A stretch of DNA of 64,000 nucleotides from Streptococcus pneumoniae (GTDB taxonomy: Bacteria > Bacillota > Bacilli > Lactobacillales > Streptococcaceae), in contig NZ_CKYA01000009.1 of the NCBI RefSeq assembly GCF_001113365.1, positions 2,538 through 66,537 of the forward strand, in the 5' to 3' direction. Each line of letters starts with the position of its first letter. Position 1 is the first letter of the stretch. The notes below the pieces were generated by a model. The model ran no database searches and had not been told where the DNA came from. It saw nothing but the letters and a program-made list of their open reading frames with translations. Below are positions 50,790 to 58,509 of the stretch, one piece after another. The translations under genes and the position numbers were made by a program.

Positions 50790-50943
50790 TATACTCAATC
50801 AATGAAAATCAAAGAACAAACTAGGAAACTAGCCGCAGGCTGCTCAAAACACTGTTTTGAGGTTGTATATAAGACTGACGAAGTCAGTCTTATATATACG
50901 GCAAGGCGACGTTGACGTGGTTTGAAGAGATTTTTGAAGAGTA
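50790..50943 (-). repeat. BOX element (boxA-boxB-boxC)
   Basis: The sequence matches pneumococcal BOX elements read on the minus strand. BoxA is at the right (its complement contains ACGGCAAGGCGACGTTGACG, about 50898-50917), a boxB-like palindromic middle (about 50865-50897, with GACTGACGAAGTCAGTC) follows, and boxC is at the left (ATACTCAATCAATGAAAATC onward, 50791). Total length is about 154 bp. It abuts the uraA stop codon. BOX elements are non-autonomous repeats restricted to S. pneumoniae and close relatives. Confidence 0.9.
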
Positions 50944-52227
50944 TTAGTCTTTATTTTCATATGGCAAGATCAAGTTCAAGATGATTCCTGTCATGGCTGA
51001 TAGGGCAGTACCTGAAAGTGTAACTGGACCAAGTTTAAGGATAGCTCCTCCAAGTCCAAGGACCAACATAGCACTTGCGATGATTAGATTTCGCATTTGA
51101 GCGAAATCAACACGTTCTTTGATCAAGACTTTCAAACCGTTGCTGGCGATAACTCCATAGAGAAGGATTGACATGCCACCAAGAACAGAGTTTGGAATAG
51201 TTGAAATCAAGGCAGTGAATTTACCAAGGAAGCTGAGGGCAATCGCGATAAAGGCAGCGTTACGGATAACTGAGACAGAAGCGATACGAGTCATACCGAT
51301 AACCCCTGTATTTTCTCCGTAAGTTGTATTGGCTGGTCCACCAAGGAAGGCAGAAACAGAAGTTGCGATACCGTCACCAAGAAGAGTACGGTGAAGACCC
51401 GGTTCTTTCAAGAATTGACGGCCACAGATTTGACCCAAAACAGTATGGTCTCCGATATGTTCAGAAATTGTTACGATAGCGATTGGCAAGATGGCAATAG
51501 TTTCTGGACCAAAGTAAAGATTGTACTCTTTAAAGGCACCACCTGTGTTAAATGGCAAGTAGAAACCAGGAATTTCAAACCAGTTAGCTTCTAGGACAGG
51601 CGTAAAGTCAACCAAGCCAAGAGTTAGTGCGAAGAGGTAACCACCGATAATGGCAAAGAGGAATGGAATGATTCGTAGGAAGCCTTTTCCTTTTGTATTG
51701 ATAAAGGCAGCAATCAAGAAAGTAACAACGGCTACAAGAGCATTTTTCCAATTTCCATCTGCTACAAGACCTGCATTGGTAACAGCTGAGCCTGCAAGTC
51801 CAAGACCGATAACGATGATCATAGGTCCGATGATGATTGGTGGCAAGAGTTTATCAATCCATTTTGTACCTGCAAAACGAACACCAGCAGCCACAAGGAC
51901 ATAGACCAAACCAGTCAAGATAACCCCTGTTTGGGCAGCAGATACATCACCACCCATTTCTTTCATAGCCAGTGACATTGCTGTGATAAAGGCAAATGAA
52001 GAACCTAGATAAACTGGAACTTTAAAACCAGTACATACCATGTAAATCAGTGTTCCGATACCTGATGCAAAGAGGGCAACAGATACAGGCATTCCCAAAA
52101 TCAATGGTACCAAGATGGTCGCACCAAACATGGCGAAAACGTGTTGGAAACTAAGGAGAATTCCTTTTCCAGCCGAAGGACGTTGGTCAACGTCTAGTAA
52201 CAAATCAACAGTTGATTCTTGTTTCAT
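50944..52227 (-). CDS. uraA: Uracil permease
   Basis: The 427-aa membrane protein of the NCS2 family has 12-14 predicted helices. Family motifs include QHVFAMFGATILVP (near residue 30), ISEHIGDHTVLG with the uracil-binding Glu, and GGPANTTYGENTGVIG. The ATG at 52227 has GTGAGG upstream; the longer frame starts inside the attenuator. It imports uracil by proton symport. A PyrR-type leader ahead of the gene links it to pyrimidine control together with pyrR-pyrB-carA. The stop codon directly meets the BOX element. Confidence 0.95.
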   Translation of the reverse strand: MKQESTVDLLLDVDQRPSAGKGILLSFQHVFAMFGATILVPLILGMPVSVALFASGIGTLIYMVCTGFKVPVYLGSSFAFITAMSLAMKEMGGDVSAAQTGVILTGLVYVLVAAGVRFAGTKWIDKLLPPIIIGPMIIVIGLGLAGSAVTNAGLVADGNWKNALVAVVTFLIAAFINTKGKGFLRIIPFLFAIIGGYLFALTLGLVDFTPVLEANWFEIPGFYLPFNTGGAFKEYNLYFGPETIAILPIAIVTISEHIGDHTVLGQICGRQFLKEPGLHRTLLGDGIATSVSAFLGGPANTTYGENTGVIGMTRIASVSVIRNAAFIAIALSFLGKFTALISTIPNSVLGGMSILLYGVIASNGLKVLIKERVDFAQMRNLIIASAMLVLGLGGAILKLGPVTLSGTALSAMTGIILNLILPYENKD

Positions 52228-52249
52228 ATAAACCTCACTTTTGGGCATC

Positions 52250-52362
52250 AAAAAAGAGCCCATTATTTTACAGCAATAGGCCCTCAGAGTAAGACTTCTC
52301 TAAAATCTAGACTTTAAAGAGTTTCAAGTATTTCTGCGTCTTCGTCACCTCACGGGATGACA
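52250..52362 (-). promoter_or_regulatory. PyrR-dependent attenuator upstream of uraA
   Basis: On the minus strand a conserved PyrR-binding hairpin (GTCATCCCGTGAGGTGAC with the CCCGTGAGG core, about 52339-52356) is followed by a rho-independent terminator (GCCTATT with AATGGGC, then a T run; 52250-52281) just before the uraA start. PyrR bound to UMP should favour termination. The core matches that in the pyrR leader at 58378. Confidence 0.85.
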
Positions 52363-52383
52363 TTAAAAACCTTTGCTTAGGAT

Positions 52384-52412
52384 AGTATAGCAGAAAAAAA
52401 TGATTTTGTAAA
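52384..52412 (-). promoter_or_regulatory. uraA promoter
   Basis: On the minus strand TTTACA (52407-52412), a 17-bp spacer and TATACT (52384-52389). The -35 lies inside the first copy of a 49-bp tandem repeat. Confidence 0.8.
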
Positions 52413-52520
52413 TCATTTTTTCCCGAGCCTAAAAATAAAAGAGCGAGGCTGATTTTGTAAATCATTTTTTCCCGAGCCTAAAAATAAAAGAGCGAGGCTG
52501 ACTTTGTAAATATTTTTTTA
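52402..52520. repeat. 49-bp tandem duplication between rsmG and uraA
   Basis: A 49-bp unit beginning GATTTTGTAAATCATTTTTT is repeated identically at 52402 and 52451, with a partial third copy from 52500 (GACTTTGTAAATA). Each full unit contains an AGCCT/AGGCT inverted repeat that may act as a terminator after rsmG, and TGTAAA, the complement of the uraA -35 box TTTACA. Confidence 0.85.
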
Positions 52521-52529
52521 CTTAAAAAT

Positions 52530-53243
52530 TTAAAGCGGGCGTTTATTTGGCATGCCAGCCTTTCTTGGGTATTTGTTAGGCGTTTCCTTTTTCTTTTCTA
52601 CCACTGTGATATAACGCGGATCTCCATTTGGTAGGGCGTAGCTGAGATTGTCTTCTACTTTACTAAAAAGGAGATTGAGGGCATTCTTAGCTTCTAATAA
52701 TTCCTCAGGCGCATTGCTGGCCTTGAGTGCCAATAGTTTTCCACCAACCTTAAGGTAGGGAATAGTCAATTCAGATAGGATCTGCATACGGGCAACCGCA
52801 CGAGCTGTTACAAAATCATATTGGGCACGGAAGTTCTTGTCTTGGGCTAAGTCTTCTGCACGTCCATGGTAGAAATGAACACCATCCAAATCCAGCTCCT
52901 GAGCCAATAGTTGGAGGAAGTTGATGCGCTTATTGAGTGAATCGATGATGGTCACATCTAGCTGAGGATAGAGAATTTTCATCGGCAGACTAGGAAATCC
53001 TGCCCCAGCTCCAATATCAAGAAGTTTGATAGTTTCATTTGAAATCAAGCCTTGAAGGATGGGTGCAATCGAATCGTAAAAATGTTTGAGATAAACTTCA
53101 TCCTTGTCCGTAATAGCTGTTAAATTAATCTTTTCATTCCACTCGACCAAGAGTTCAAAATAACGTTCAAATTGTTCTTTTTGCTGGTCCGAAAGTGGAA
53201 TATTTTGCTCGGAAAGCAAGTTGTAAAATGTTTCTGGTTTCAT
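52530..53243 (-). CDS. rsmG: 16S rRNA (guanine-N7) methyltransferase RsmG
   Basis: The 237-aa protein has the class I methyltransferase core: LLDIGAGAGFPSLPMKI (SAM-binding motif I), VTIIDSLNKRINFL (motif II), DFVTARAVARM (motif IV) and KVGGKLLALKA. It methylates G527 of 16S rRNA (E. coli numbering). The ATG at 53243 has AAGAAGGAAA upstream; the longer frame adds only a poor start. It is divergent from lemA. It was formerly called GidB. Confidence 0.96.
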   Translation of the reverse strand: MKPETFYNLLSEQNIPLSDQQKEQFERYFELLVEWNEKINLTAITDKDEVYLKHFYDSIAPILQGLISNETIKLLDIGAGAGFPSLPMKILYPQLDVTIIDSLNKRINFLQLLAQELDLDGVHFYHGRAEDLAQDKNFRAQYDFVTARAVARMQILSELTIPYLKVGGKLLALKASNAPEELLEAKNALNLLFSKVEDNLSYALPNGDPRYITVVEKKKETPNKYPRKAGMPNKRPL

Positions 53244-53336
53244 AGTTATTTCCTTCTTTAGTATCATCTTATTTTACCACAATCATAAAAAATTTGATAT
53301 ACTGGTACTAATCTAAAAGTAGAAAGGACTTATATA

Positions 53337-53897
53337 ATGACTTGGATTATTCTTGGAGTTATCGCTCTTATTGTTATTTTTGTGATTGTTAGCTATAACG
53401 GTTTGGTTAAAAATCGTATGCAAACCAAGGAGGCTTGGAGCCAGATTGATGTTCAGTTGAAACGTCGAAATGATCTCTTGCCAAACTTGATTGAGACTGT
53501 AAAGGGTTATGCCAAATATGAAGGTTCTACCCTTGAAAAGGTGGCAAAACTACGTAACCAAGTGGCGGCAGCGACTTCACCAGCAGAAGCTATGAAAGCT
53601 AGTGATGCCCTCACTCGTCAGGTTTCAGGTATTTTTGCAGTTGCAGAAAGCTATCCAGATTTGAAAGCTAGTGCAAACTTTGTTAAATTGCAAGAGGAGT
53701 TGACAAACACAGAAAATAAAATTTCTTACTCTCGTCAACTTTATAACAGTGTTGTCAGCAACTACAATGTAAAATTAGAAACTTTCCCAAGCAATATTAT
53801 CGCTGGAATGTTTGGATTTAAAGCAGCAGATTTCCTTCAAACACCAGAAGAGGAAAAGGCAGTTCCTAAAGTTGATTTTAGCGGTTTAGGTGACTAA
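53337..53897 (+). CDS. lemA: LemA family protein
   Basis: The 186-aa protein has one N-terminal membrane helix (1-20) with most of the chain outside, then the LemA helical bundle: NRMQTKEAWSQIDVQLKRRNDLLPNLIETVKGYAKYE and the ISYSRQLYNSVVSNYN motif. Function is unclear. The gene forms an operon with htpX (1-bp gap), the usual neighbour in streptococci. An extended -10 (TGATATACT, 53295-53303) precedes it. Confidence 0.94.
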   Translation: MTWIILGVIALIVIFVIVSYNGLVKNRMQTKEAWSQIDVQLKRRNDLLPNLIETVKGYAKYEGSTLEKVAKLRNQVAAATSPAEAMKASDALTRQVSGIFAVAESYPDLKASANFVKLQEELTNTENKISYSRQLYNSVVSNYNVKLETFPSNIIAGMFGFKAADFLQTPEEEKAVPKVDFSGLGD

Positions 53898-53898
53898 G

Positions 53899-54798
53899 AT
53901 GTTGTTTGATCAAATTGCAAGCAATAAACGAAAAACCTGGATTTTGTTGCTGGTATTTTTCCTACTCTTAGCTCTTGTTGGCTATGCGGTTGGTTACCTC
54001 TTTATGCGGTCTGGGCTTGGCGGTTTGGTTATCGCACTGATTATCGGCTTTATCTATGCCTTGTCCATGATTTTTCAATCGACAGAGATTGTCATGTCCA
54101 TGAACGGGGCGCGTGAGGTTGATGAGCAAACGGCACCAGATCTCTACCATGTAGTAGAAGATATGGCTATGGTTGCTCAGATTCCTATGCCCCGTGTTTT
54201 CATCATTGATGATCCAGCCTTAAATGCCTTTGCGACAGGTTCTAACCCTCAAAACGCAGCGGTTGCTGCGACGTCAGGTCTCCTAGCTATCATGAATCGT
54301 GAAGAACTAGAAGCTGTTATGGGACATGAAGTCAGTCATATTCGTAATTATGATATCCGTATTTCGACTATTGCTGTCGCCCTTGCTAGTGCTATCACCA
54401 TGCTTTCTAGTATGGCAGGTCGTATGATGTGGTGGGGTGGATCAGGTCGCAGACGAAGTGACGATGATCGAGATGGAAATGGCTTAGAAATCATTATGCT
54501 CGTGGTTTCCCTGCTAGCTATTGTTCTGGCACCTCTCGCTGCAACCTTGGTGCAACTAGCTATTTCTCGTCAGAGGGAATTCCTAGCTGATGCTTCCAGT
54601 GTCGAGTTGACGCGCAATCCTCAAGGGATGATTAATGCTCTAGGTAAGTTGGATAATAGTAAACCAATGAGTCGTCCTATAGATGATGCCAGCAGTGCAC
54701 TTTATATCAATGATCCCAAGAAAGGTGGAGGGTTCCAAAAACTCTTTTATACCCACCCACCTATCTCAGAACGGATTGAACGTTTAAAACATATGTAA
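53899..54798 (+). CDS. htpX: Membrane zinc metalloprotease HtpX
   Basis: The 299-aa M48 protease has four predicted membrane helices and the zinc motif GHEVSHIRNYD (His, Glu, His), with a downstream EFLADASSVELTRNP supplying the third ligand. It degrades damaged membrane proteins. I start at ATG 53899, one base after the lemA stop; an in-frame GTG nine bases earlier would overlap it. The family's usual length is matched. Confidence 0.95.
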   Translation: MLFDQIASNKRKTWILLLVFFLLLALVGYAVGYLFMRSGLGGLVIALIIGFIYALSMIFQSTEIVMSMNGAREVDEQTAPDLYHVVEDMAMVAQIPMPRVFIIDDPALNAFATGSNPQNAAVAATSGLLAIMNREELEAVMGHEVSHIRNYDIRISTIAVALASAITMLSSMAGRMMWWGGSGRRRSDDDRDGNGLEIIMLVVSLLAIVLAPLAATLVQLAISRQREFLADASSVELTRNPQGMINALGKLDNSKPMSRPIDDASSALYINDPKKGGGFQKLFYTHPPISERIERLKHM

Positions 54799-54802
54799 AA
54801 AG

Positions 54803-54828
54803 AATCCAGAGATCGTCTCTGGATTTTT
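54803..54828 (+). terminator. Terminator of lemA-htpX
   Basis: AATCCAGAGA (54803-54812) pairs perfectly with TCTCTGGATT (54816-54825), then Ts. Confidence 0.85.
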
Positions 54829-54842
54829 GCTATGTTGAAAAT

Positions 54843-56369
54843 TTATAAATCTTCTAAATTAACTACCTCCAGACCGTGTTCTGTTAAGCGATAGATGATT
54901 GAACAGACCTCTTTTAAGAAACGACGGTCATGCGAAACAGTAATGAGACCACCAGGATAAGTGGCAAAGAGTTTTCTGATTTCTGGTTGAGAAGTTGGAG
55001 AAAAGTTTCGTGTGGGCTCATCCAGAAGGAGAAAGTTTGGTTTGCACAAGACTAAATTCAAAAGCAGGAGTTTTCCCTGTTGTCCACCAGATAAGGAGCG
55101 AATTTGATGCTGCATTTCTGGATAACTGAAATTGAGACTGGCTAAGTGAGATTGGATTTTCTGCAGTTCCTCTTTTTCCCCAGTTTTGTTTAGATAGGCG
55201 ATTGGGGATAAATCCAATTGCAGTTTTTTATGGTAATCTTGTGGCATATAACCAAGCGAAATTTCTCTTTTGGCGCTAAGCAGTTGTTGCAACTTTGCTA
55301 GCAGAGTCGATTTTCCAATACCATTTTGGCCGATAATACCGATTTTTTCTTGGCCACGGACAGTTAGTCGTAGTTCTTGAACCAAAACTCGGTCGCCAAT
55401 GGACAAATTTTCTTTTTCCAGTTGGATTAAGACTTTAGAAGTAGGTAATGGCTGTATATCTGAGAAGAAAAGTCTGATTTCTTCCTCTTCAAGTGGCTTT
55501 TGGGTCATGGACTGAGCTGTCTTTTCAAAGCGTTTTTCTTGAGAGAGAACATTTTTCATCTTTTTAGCTAATAGGCGTCCAGCAGTACTATCTTTGGTAG
55601 CTCGAAGTGCAGTTTCTACATTTTGCTTGACTCGTCGATGTTTTTCCATGGTTTTATCGTAGGCTCTTTGGTCGTTAGCAGCTTGCTGGCTTTGTTTGGC
55701 AAAATTAGCCTTTCGCTGGTCGCTATAGCTATCATAGTCTAAATGCTCTACTAGTGTTTCCGCTTCTTTACGGTGCTTGACCAGTCGCAAGTGGACAATA
55801 GTATCAGTCGTTTCAGAAAGAAAGTCTTCATCATGGGAAATGAAAATAACAGTTTGCCGAATCTTTCGAATCTGACCTTTTAGCCAATCAACCGTCTCAA
55901 GGTCCAGGTCATTTGAAGGTTCATCTAAAAATAGAATCTCAAAGAGTTTGGCTAACTCATGGATAAGCTGAATTTTCAAAGCTTCGCCCCCCGAAAGGCT
56001 CCCAATCTCTTGATCGCTAGCGAAACGGTCGCTATCAAAGTTCAACTCCTCAGCCAAACGATAAAGGATACTGTAGTCTAAATCAATAGAATCTAAAAAG
56101 AAGTAGTCGTGTAGAGTTTTCTTTTTCAGCTCCTCGGGAAGTTTTTGAGGAATATAGGCCAGTGACTGATAGTCAGACTGGATGTCTCCCTTGATAGTGA
56201 AATCAGGCAATGCTTCTCCCATTAAGGCTCGCAGCAATGTTGATTTGCCATTTCCTTCCTCTCCAATAATAGCTACCTTTTCCCCGTCTTGGATGATCAT
56301 GCTGAGGTCAGAGACAAGGTCTCGTAAATCTTTGTTTTGTGTGATGGTCAGGTGATTGATTTTTATCAT
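54843..56369 (-). CDS. ABC-F family ATPase
   Basis: The 508-aa soluble protein has two ABC domains without membrane helices. Domain 1 has Walker A GEEGNGKST (about 36-44), signature SLSGGEALKIQ and Walker B ILFLDEPSND. Domain 2 has GQNGIGKST, SLSGGQQGKLLLL and FLLLDEPTRN. A charged inter-domain linker (about 215-300) fits the ABC-F arm that reaches the ribosomal P site. Such proteins act on ribosomes, and some give resistance to macrolides, lincosamides or pleuromutilins. The start (ATG 56369) has AAAGGGC upstream. An attenuator-type leader precedes the gene, which favours an antibiotic-responsive role. Drug specificity cannot be read from sequence. Confidence 0.93.
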   Translation of the reverse strand: MIKINHLTITQNKDLRDLVSDLSMIIQDGEKVAIIGEEGNGKSTLLRALMGEALPDFTIKGDIQSDYQSLAYIPQKLPEELKKKTLHDYFFLDSIDLDYSILYRLAEELNFDSDRFASDQEIGSLSGGEALKIQLIHELAKLFEILFLDEPSNDLDLETVDWLKGQIRKIRQTVIFISHDEDFLSETTDTIVHLRLVKHRKEAETLVEHLDYDSYSDQRKANFAKQSQQAANDQRAYDKTMEKHRRVKQNVETALRATKDSTAGRLLAKKMKNVLSQEKRFEKTAQSMTQKPLEEEEIRLFFSDIQPLPTSKVLIQLEKENLSIGDRVLVQELRLTVRGQEKIGIIGQNGIGKSTLLAKLQQLLSAKREISLGYMPQDYHKKLQLDLSPIAYLNKTGEKEELQKIQSHLASLNFSYPEMQHQIRSLSGGQQGKLLLLNLVLCKPNFLLLDEPTRNFSPTSQPEIRKLFATYPGGLITVSHDRRFLKEVCSIIYRLTEHGLEVVNLEDL

Positions 56370-56405
56370 ATGATTGCCCTTTCTAGAATGTCGATTGTGC
56401 ATAAC

Positions 56406-56573
56406 AAAAAGCTCTACTTTACCTAGTAGAGCCCAAAGTCTATGTCAAAAAAAACTCTATTAACATGCCAGAAAAAGAGCATAAAAGAGCACACAAAAAG
56501 AGACAAAAACAAGATCTACTAAATAAAGGTTCTTTATTTGATAGACTTAGTTGTTCATGTCTCCCTTACCTCC
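56406..56573 (-). promoter_or_regulatory. Attenuator leader of the ABC-F gene
   Basis: On the minus strand, in order: GGAGGT, a three-codon ORF, a hairpin AAATAAAG/CTTTATTT (56521-56539), the sequence TAGTAGA (56515-56521), and a rho-independent terminator GCTCTACT/AGTAGAGC with a T run (56406-56432). TAGTAGA can pair with TCTACTA in the 5' arm of the terminator (56424-56430), giving an antiterminator, while the first hairpin partly overlaps it. This is the layout of ribosome-mediated attenuation. Confidence 0.75.
56547..56558 (-). CDS. Three-codon leader ORF (Met-Asn-Asn-stop)
   Basis: ATG AAC AAC TAA follows GGAGGT at 9 bp. It lies at the expected place, a short distance after the promoter and before the attenuator hairpins. 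Drug-stalled ribosomes on such minimal ORFs are known to relieve termination upstream of some ABC-F genes, as in Listeria lmo0919. Confidence 0.6.
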   Translation of the reverse strand: MNN

Positions 56574-56589
56574 GAGTATTAGTATCTTT

Positions 56590-56618
56590 ATACTATACCT
56601 TTAAGGAAATTTTGTCAA
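56590..56618 (-). promoter_or_regulatory. Promoter of the ABC-F leader
   Basis: On the minus strand a perfect TTGACA (56613-56618), a 17-bp spacer and TAGTAT (56590-56595). Confidence 0.8.
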
Positions 56619-56641
56619 CAGAAAACTGGAAATTCTATGCT

Positions 56642-56821
56642 CTAAAATCCAAAAACAGGTCCATAGAGACTTAGTACGTGTTTGACATGCTCGTAATGGA
56701 TTTTATCATAGTTTCGCCAAGCAGTGCGTGCTTGATTGTTTAGTTTTAGGCTACCCAGTCCAATCAGAGGACTGGTGGGTTGGTAAAATTTCTCAAGATC
56801 AATTAAGATACTGTTGTTCAA
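56642..56821 (-). CDS. Small hypothetical protein, 59 aa
   Basis: The frame starts at TTG 56819-56821, overlapping the upstream gene's stop (TTGA), and ends at TAG 56642-56644. The product is soluble, aromatic-rich (NQARTAWRNYDKIHYEHVKHV) and unrecognised. The overlap suggests translational coupling with the 46-aa gene. No separate Shine-Dalgarno is seen, so a single frameshifted ancestor is an alternative. Confidence 0.5.
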   Translation of the reverse strand: MNNSILIDLEKFYQPTSPLIGLGSLKLNNQARTAWRNYDKIHYEHVKHVLSLYGPVFGF

Positions 56822-56958
56822 CTTTTCTGTTTTTTGAGCTCTTGCATAGTAGTGTTTAGCAGCTCTTGTAGTCGAATATCATCTGCCCTACCCTGTTTAC
56901 AGTTTTGGTAGCTTTTATTTAACTTGGATAGGAGTTGAATGAGTTTCTTGTCTTCCAT
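56818..56958 (-). CDS. Small hypothetical protein, 46 aa
   Basis: The frame starts at ATG 56958 behind AAGGAGG, so translation is likely efficient. The product is a charged helical peptide (EDKKLIQLLSKLNKSYQNCK) with no signal or membrane segment. It precedes the 59-aa frame by an overlapping TTGA. A TATACT -10 lies about 40 bp upstream without a clear -35. I do not recognise the family. Confidence 0.6.
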   Translation of the reverse strand: MEDKKLIQLLSKLNKSYQNCKQGRADDIRLQELLNTTMQELKKQKS

Positions 56959-57091
56959 GTGAGCATCCTCCTTGATCTGATGTACTCTTTCCCTATAGTA
57001 TAGCACTAAAAAACAAAAATATTATGGTAAATATGTTAAAAAATCGAATGTTAATTACAAAGTTTGGTGGGCTGATTTGTAGCCTTTTCAT

Positions 57092-57100
57092 GGTATAATC
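57092..57100 (+). promoter_or_regulatory. Extended -10 promoter of the DUF177-nth operon
   Basis: TGGTATAAT, 27 bp before the start codon. Confidence 0.7.
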
Positions 57101-57127
57101 AAGAGAGTAAATCTTTATGGAGGAAGT

Positions 57128-57670
57128 ATGAAATTAAATATTCAAGAAATTCGTAAGCAGTCTGAAGGCTTGCATTTTGAACAAACGTTAGACCTAGCCG
57201 CAGACCTGCGTGCACGTAATCAAGAAATTTTAGATGTAAAAGATATCCTTGCAGTTGGAAAAGTACAATACGAAGACCGTATGTATTTCTTAGATTATCA
57301 ACTATCTTATACCATTGTTCTTGCTTCAAGTCGCAGTATGGAGCCAGTTGAGTTAGTTGAATCTTATCCAGTCACGGAAGTTTTCATGGAAGGCGCAACT
57401 AACCAGCTAGATCAGGAAGTTTTAGACGATGATTTGGTCTTGCCTATCGAAAATGGAGAACTTGACCTTGCTGAGAGCGTGTCAGATAATATTCTGCTTA
57501 ATATCCCTATCAAGGTCTTGACGGCTGAAGAAGAAGCTGGTCAAGGATTTGTTTCAGGAAACGACTGGCAAATCATGACTGAGGAAGAATACCAAGCCCA
57601 ACAAGCAGTTAAGAAAGAAGAAAACAGTCCTTTTGCTGGCTTACAAGGACTATTTGACGGAGACGAATAA
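57128..57670 (+). CDS. DUF177/YceD family protein
   Basis: The 180-aa acidic protein fits YceD: LAADLRARNQEILDVKDILAVGKVQYEDRMYFLDYQLSYTIV and the C-terminal TAEEEAGQGFVSGNDWQIMTEEEY. In many bacteria it precedes rpmF and may act in 23S rRNA or 50S maturation; here it is coupled to nth instead (the A of its TAA is the A of the nth ATG). A TGGAGG Shine-Dalgarno precedes the start. Confidence 0.9.
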   Translation: MKLNIQEIRKQSEGLHFEQTLDLAADLRARNQEILDVKDILAVGKVQYEDRMYFLDYQLSYTIVLASSRSMEPVELVESYPVTEVFMEGATNQLDQEVLDDDLVLPIENGELDLAESVSDNILLNIPIKVLTAEEEAGQGFVSGNDWQIMTEEEYQAQQAVKKEENSPFAGLQGLFDGDE

Positions 57671-58299
57671 TGGTCTTGTCAAAAAAACGAGCACGAAAAG
57701 TGCTAGAAGAAATCATTGCTCTTTTTCCAGATGCCAAGCCCAGTCTTGATTTTACCAATCATTTTGAACTCTTGGTTGCGGTCATGTTGTCAGCTCAGAC
57801 AACGGATGCAGCAGTAAATAAGGCCACGCCAGGTCTCTTTGCTGCCTTTCCAACGCCGCAAGCCATGTCTGTAGCGACAGAGAGTGAGATTGCCTCACAC
57901 ATTTCTCGTTTGGGATTGTATCGGAATAAGGCTAAATTCCTTAAAAAATGTGCCCAACAGTTACTAGACGATTTTGACGGTCAAGTCCCTCAGACTCGTG
58001 AAGAATTAGAAAGTCTGGCAGGTGTTGGTCGCAAGACAGCCAACGTAGTTATGAGTGTGGGCTTTGGAATTCCAGCCTTTGCAGTCGATACTCATGTGGA
58101 GCGTATTTGTAAGCACCACGATATTGTCAAAAAATCAGCGACACCACTTGAGGTGGAAAAACGCGTCATGGATATTTTGCCACCGGAGCAGTGGTTAGCT
58201 GCCCATCAGGCCATGATTTATTTTGGAAGAGCCATTTGCCATCCTAAAAATCCAGAGTGTGACCAGTACCCACAGTTATATGACTTTAGTAATTTATAA
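57670..58299 (+). CDS. nth: Endonuclease III-type DNA glycosylase
   Basis: The 209-aa protein has the helix-hairpin-helix and catalytic motif LAGVGRKTANVVMSVGFG (Lys122) and VDTHVERICKH (Asp140), so it should excise oxidised pyrimidines and cleave abasic sites. The usual 4Fe-4S loop at the C-terminus is incomplete: Cys190 and Cys197 are present, but the third and fourth positions (200 and 206) are Tyr and Phe. The protein therefore probably lacks the cluster or uses another metal or none. The start overlaps the upstream stop codon. Confidence 0.93.
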   Translation: MVLSKKRARKVLEEIIALFPDAKPSLDFTNHFELLVAVMLSAQTTDAAVNKATPGLFAAFPTPQAMSVATESEIASHISRLGLYRNKAKFLKKCAQQLLDDFDGQVPQTREELESLAGVGRKTANVVMSVGFGIPAFAVDTHVERICKHHDIVKKSATPLEVEKRVMDILPPEQWLAAHQAMIYFGRAICHPKNPECDQYPQLYDFSNL

Positions 58300-58322
58300 G
58301 TTAGGTTACCAAAAGTTTTTGC

Positions 58323-58351
58323 TTGATTTTAGGCCCGCTTTGTGCTATAGT
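58323..58351 (+). promoter_or_regulatory. Promoter of the pyr operon
   Basis: TTGATT (58323-58328), a 17-bp spacer and TATAGT (58346-58351) upstream of the pyrR leader. Confidence 0.75.
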
Positions 58352-58377
58352 ATTTGATAACTAAATATTCCTTTAAA

Positions 58378-58498
58378 CCTGTCCCGTGAGGCAGGCAAGG
58401 AGCGTGATAAAGTAGAAGGGTGAAGTCTATACTGTTAGCAGTTGGGCTCGCTTGGCTATACATTTCAAGTCTCCTTGTTTAAGGAGACTTTTCTTTTT
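58378..58498 (+). promoter_or_regulatory. PyrR-binding attenuator ahead of pyrR
   Basis: The PyrR-binding stem (CCTGTCCCGTGAGGCAGG, 58378-58395) contains the same CCCGTGAGG core as in the uraA leader. A rho-independent terminator (AAGTCTCCTT/AAGGAGACTT, 58467-58490, with a T-rich run) follows 12 bp before the pyrR Shine-Dalgarno. Confidence 0.85.
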
Positions 58499-58509
58499 GG
58501 AGGTTTGTC

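Noticed and set aside
56465..56674. 69-codon frame on the + strand across the ABC-F leader
   Set aside because: It runs antisense to the promoter, leader ORF and terminator and has no Shine-Dalgarno.
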